Source: an uncultured Bacilli bacterium (GTDB lineage Bacteria; Bacillota_I; Bacilli_A; RF39; UBA660). From it: 8,481 bases of DNA. A program made the translations under genes and the position numbers. The notes beneath the pieces are model-generated. The model searched no databases, was not told the DNA's origin, and was given only the letters and a program-made list of their open reading frames with translations. The stretch spans positions 1 through 8,481 of the forward strand of contig CANPYQ010000051.1 in the NCBI GenBank assembly GCA_947588865.1, in the 5' to 3' direction. Shown one piece after another: positions 6,374 to 8,481 of the stretch (position 1 is its first letter; each line of letters starts with the position of its first letter).

Positions 6374-7333
6374 CTAATCTATTAACTTACCTATTAATGA
6401 TTCTCTTAACCCATTTAAATAGTCAGAAGCCCTCATTTTAGGTCTCCCTTCTGGTTGAATGATTGTTAATATTATAATTCCATTGCTCGTTTTAACACCT
6501 ATTCCTTCTTTATATATTTTTACTATTTCACCATTTATATTTTGTGAAAAATACTCATTACCCTCTATGGATTCCCATACTTTAAATCGTTTACCATCTA
6601 AAATAAAATAAGCACCTGGAAAACTATTAAGACCTCTTATTTGATTATATATTTCTTTGGTAGTTTTATTAAAATCTATTTTCTCATCTTGTGGTTTAAT
6701 AATAGGAGCAAAAGTAACTTCATCTTCGTTTTGTTTAATTCTTTCATTAGTACCATCAATTATACTAGGTAAAGTTTCAATTAACAATTTACTACCAAGT
6801 TTACTTAATTTATCATGAAGTGTACTAGCTGTATCTGTATTTAATATTTCTATTTCTCTTTGAGCTATAATATCACCATCATCCATACCTGGAGCCATAT
6901 ACATAATTGTTATACCTGTCTTAATATTTCCATTCATTATTGCCCTATGAATGGGTGCACCACCCCTTAATTTTGGCAACAGTGATGCATGTACATTAAT
7001 ACACCCTAGCCTTGGGTAATCTAAAAGTTCCACAGGTAATATTTGACCATATGCACAGGTAACTATTAAATCTGGATCTAAATCTATAATCTCCTGATAC
7101 TCTTCTTTTAATTTATTTAATTGAATAACTAATATATTATATTGTTCTGCAAGTATTTTTACAGGTGGTTTAGCTATTTTCCCATTTCTACCTACTTGTT
7201 TATCTGGCTGTGTTACCACAGCTTTAATATTATAATTTTTAATAAGTGAATCTAAAATAGGAACACTAAATGAAGGAGTACCCATAAATACAATTTTTAA
7301 TTCTTTTTTTATTTCTATATCTTCAATATTCAT
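6374..7333 (-). CDS. fmt: methionyl-tRNA formyltransferase
   Basis: Fmt transfers a formyl group from 10-formyltetrahydrofolate to Met-tRNA(fMet) in the cytoplasm for translation start. In the 319-residue form the N-terminal formyltransferase fold opens with IVFMGTPSFSVPIL (about 14-27). The active-site residues are present as N113 and H115 in NVHASLLP and D151 in GMDDGDI; the tRNA-facing loop reads SLLPKLRGGAPIHRAI. The C-terminal domain (about 205-319) has the expected IYNQIRGLNSFPGAYF and ends with the usual SDYLNGLRESLIGKLI. Length is normal for the family. Two ATGs are adjacent (7336 and 7333). GGTGAT at 7337-7342 abuts the first and lies three bases from the second, the same spacing as for the genes at 111 and 1892, so 7333 is the better start. 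The gene heads the operon under a clear promoter and is eight bases from the next gene. Confidence 0.96.
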   Translation of the reverse strand: MNIEDIEIKKELKIVFMGTPSFSVPILDSLIKNYNIKAVVTQPDKQVGRNGKIAKPPVKILAEQYNILVIQLNKLKEEYQEIIDLDPDLIVTCAYGQILPVELLDYPRLGCINVHASLLPKLRGGAPIHRAIMNGNIKTGITIMYMAPGMDDGDIIAQREIEILNTDTASTLHDKLSKLGSKLLIETLPSIIDGTNERIKQNEDEVTFAPIIKPQDEKIDFNKTTKEIYNQIRGLNSFPGAYFILDGKRFKVWESIEGNEYFSQNINGEIVKIYKEGIGVKTSNGIIILTIIQPEGRPKMRASDYLNGLRESLIGKLID

Positions 7334-7336
7334 CAT

Positions 7337-7377
7337 ATCACCAATATAATTATACTATTTATGTTTTAAAATGTAAA
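7337..7377 (-). promoter_or_regulatory. sigma-A promoter of the fmt-murE-mraY operon, merged with the fmt ribosome binding site
   Basis: On the minus strand, TTTACA (7377-7372) and TATAAT (7354-7349) are separated by 17 bp: a perfect -10 box and one mismatch in the -35 box. The predicted start, seven bases past the -10 box, is at about 7342, the first G of the ribosome binding site GGTGAT (7342-7337). The mRNA would then begin with the ribosome binding site itself and have a leader of only about nine bases before the ATG at 7333. Nothing else upstream looks like an operator or a riboswitch. Confidence 0.8.
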
Positions 7378-7396
7378 TTAAACACAGTAAATTTAA

Positions 7397-7424
7397 ACAA
7401 AAAAAGATAGTATTAAACCATCTT
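7397..7424 (-). terminator. intrinsic terminator of the pilin-like gene
   Basis: On the minus strand AAGATGG (7424-7418) pairs with CTATCTT (7410-7404), with one G-U pair and a 7-nt loop, followed by TTTTTGTTT. It lies about 75 bases past the stop of the pilin-like gene and about 20 bases before the -35 box of fmt, so it separates the two transcription units. The pairing works better on the minus strand (G-U) than on the plus strand (A-C), supporting this direction. I see no gene in the stretch 7425-7500. Confidence 0.75.
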
Positions 7425-7500
7425 AATCGTTTATATAACAATATCCAAATAAGCTATAGTTTTATTATACACAAATATTCCATTTATTTTTTATAAGTTA

Positions 7501-8481
7501 TTAACCTTGATCAAGTTGAGATTTTGAAATTGTTATAACTGGGCGAATTCCATAATAAGAATAGACGATATCATTTAAGTCATAGGCTATGTCACCCACA
7601 GATGCTATATATCCCCTATAATGTACATACCATATATAATTAGAATTAAACGAAGAAGCAGAATAAGTCATGTAACATTCATCAGGACCCATAGTTCCTA
7701 AATTTTCTGGATCAAAAGTATAATTATATAACCATAATGGTAAAGAACCTGCATCATCAATTTCTGCGGATATTATTTGGTTATAAGTTGGTAAATAAAC
7801 TTGAACTCTATTCCAACCGAATGTAAGATTTTTAAGTTTAGCTAATGCTGTTAAAGGGCCTTTTGAATTATCAGGCATACTCGATGTCCCACCTGCATTT
7901 TCATAATCTTCTTGCGTTATCCAAATAGCCATGTTATCAATATTTCTTTCCATTATAAGTGATACTTCTCCTACACCTGCTGTTCCTAAATTAGCATATT
8001 CATCAGACCCTAATGTTTCTTCTGTTACTTTTGTTAATCCAGATGTATCACCGTCTTCTAGTAAATAAAATGTTCTTATCTCCCCATCTCCTGGATCACA
8101 CATATATTCATCTCCATAATTATATTCTAAACTACCTGATTTTGAAATTAATTTACATATACTTTTTTGAGTCGTTTCACTATTGTCCTCACAAAATTGT
8201 ATTGTTTCTGAATCTATTTTACCTTTTTTAAAAATAATCTCTCCTTTGCATGGCCTTTCTCCATCTGTTTCAACTTTTACATTTGTTTCTCCACACAACA
8301 AATTCCCATCAGATTGTACTTCACAACTAGTTGGGCTTAATTCCGTATTTAAGTTTTTTCGTGCTATTGCTTGATTAACTGCATCCAAGTATAATTCTTT
8401 GCTCCTTTTATTACTTTCTTTTTTTGTATCTTCTATTATATTTAATATTATTGGTGTTGCAATAAGTGCTATTATTGCTAA
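7501..8481 (-). CDS. type IV pilin-like protein with a lectin/FGE-like C-terminal domain, 5' end cut by the window
   Basis: The frame stays open to the right edge: 326 residues are visible and the N terminus is missing. The first visible residues (LAIIALIATPIIL, then NIIEDTKKESNKRSKELYLDAVNQAIAR) are the hydrophobic spine and helix of a class III prepilin, so the usual GFTLIE-type cleavage site should lie just outside. A TTG at 8388 is internal and not the start. The outside part has six Cys in residues 53-128 and a seventh at 269, which could form disulfides. The C-terminal region (about 230-326) has LPTYNQIISAEI, LPLWLY, YIWYVHYRGY and a closing YGIRPVITISKS. I associate this with DUF6273/FGE-like (C-type lectin fold) domains, from memory only. 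Likely role: a secreted surface or pseudopilus subunit, possibly an adhesin. No pilus assembly genes are in view. Confidence 0.87.
   Translation of the reverse strand, partial: LAIIALIATPIILNIIEDTKKESNKRSKELYLDAVNQAIARKNLNTELSPTSCEVQSDGNLLCGETNVKVETDGERPCKGEIIFKKGKIDSETIQFCEDNSETTQKSICKLISKSGSLEYNYGDEYMCDPGDGEIRTFYLLEDGDTSGLTKVTEETLGSDEYANLGTAGVGEVSLIMERNIDNMAIWITQEDYENAGGTSSMPDNSKGPLTALAKLKNLTFGWNRVQVYLPTYNQIISAEIDDAGSLPLWLYNYTFDPENLGTMGPDECYMTYSASSFNSNYIWYVHYRGYIASVGDIAYDLNDIVYSYYGIRPVITISKSQLDQG

Noticed and set aside
7464..7469. Promoter for a small RNA of about 55-60 bases ending at the 7404-7424 terminator
   Set aside because: There is a TATAAT on the minus strand but no -35 box at the right distance (A-rich only). 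A 3' untranslated region of the pilin-like gene is the simpler reading.
8013..8374. Plus-strand open frames at 8013-8231 and 8183-8374
   Set aside because: They are antisense to the pilin-like gene and have low-complexity or motif-free translations.
8382..8388. Start of the pilin-like gene at TTG 8388
   Set aside because: The frame continues upstream to the window edge and encodes a classic prepilin hydrophobic helix, so the TTG is internal and the gene is only partial here.
1..8481. Alternative genetic code with TGA as Trp, as in Mollicutes
   Set aside because: Trp codons checked are TGG, no gene has an in-frame TGA, and murE copy 2 ends properly in TGA four bases before mraY.
1..8481. tRNA, rRNA, CRISPR array, insertion sequence or transposase
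   Set aside because: No cloverleaf-like sequence, regular spaced repeats, terminal inverted repeats or transposase motifs were seen on either strand.

Overview
This window is very A+T-rich bacterial DNA in which every gene reads with the standard bacterial code: Trp is TGG, no gene has an internal TGA, and one murE ends in TGA. Strong Shine-Dalgarno sequences (GGTGAT or AGGAG types), Gram-positive-style cell-wall genes, and a pilin-like protein with a C-terminal motif I associate with uncultured gut Bacilli-type genomes suggest a low-GC Firmicute, possibly an uncultured Bacilli/RF39-like lineage. The taxon is an inference from sequence style, not from a marker search.

Layout, left to right. 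Positions 1-85 hold the possible tail of a plus-strand gene and a strong intrinsic terminator. Positions 111-509 (+) encode a small three-helix membrane protein of unknown function, with its own -10 box almost touching its ribosome binding site. Positions 510-626 are a convergent intergenic region with two terminator hairpins, one serving each strand. The rest is on the minus strand. Read in the direction of transcription, it starts with a type IV pilin-like gene cut by the right window edge (8481-7501) and its terminator (about 7424-7397). A near-consensus sigma-A promoter (7377-7349) then drives a tight operon: fmt (7333-6374), an unknown membrane-anchored extracytoplasmic protein (6365-5679), murE copy 1 (5672-4305), murE copy 2 (4254-2920), mraY (2915-1923) and a membrane-anchored Amidase_3 cell-wall hydrolase (1892-627).

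How the genes work together. MurE adds the third amino acid of the peptidoglycan stem to UDP-MurNAc-dipeptide, MraY moves the finished UDP-MurNAc-pentapeptide onto undecaprenyl phosphate, and the amidase cuts the stem peptide from the glycan in mature wall. Fmt, which formylates initiator Met-tRNA, heads the same operon. No murF, murD, murG, ftsW or penicillin-binding protein gene lies here, so this is only a fragment of a division/cell-wall cluster.

The most notable feature is the back-to-back pair of murE paralogs. Each keeps the ATP-binding and carbamate-lysine motifs but departs from consensus at different places. Copy 1 has lost the DNPR motif that reads the third amino acid (it has DDLH). 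Copy 2 keeps DNPR but has changed the SSH and GDRD motifs (to SSQ and GNRD). Between them lies a hairpin ending in six U residues that buries the ribosome binding site of copy 2, a plausible switch controlling the ratio of the two ligases.
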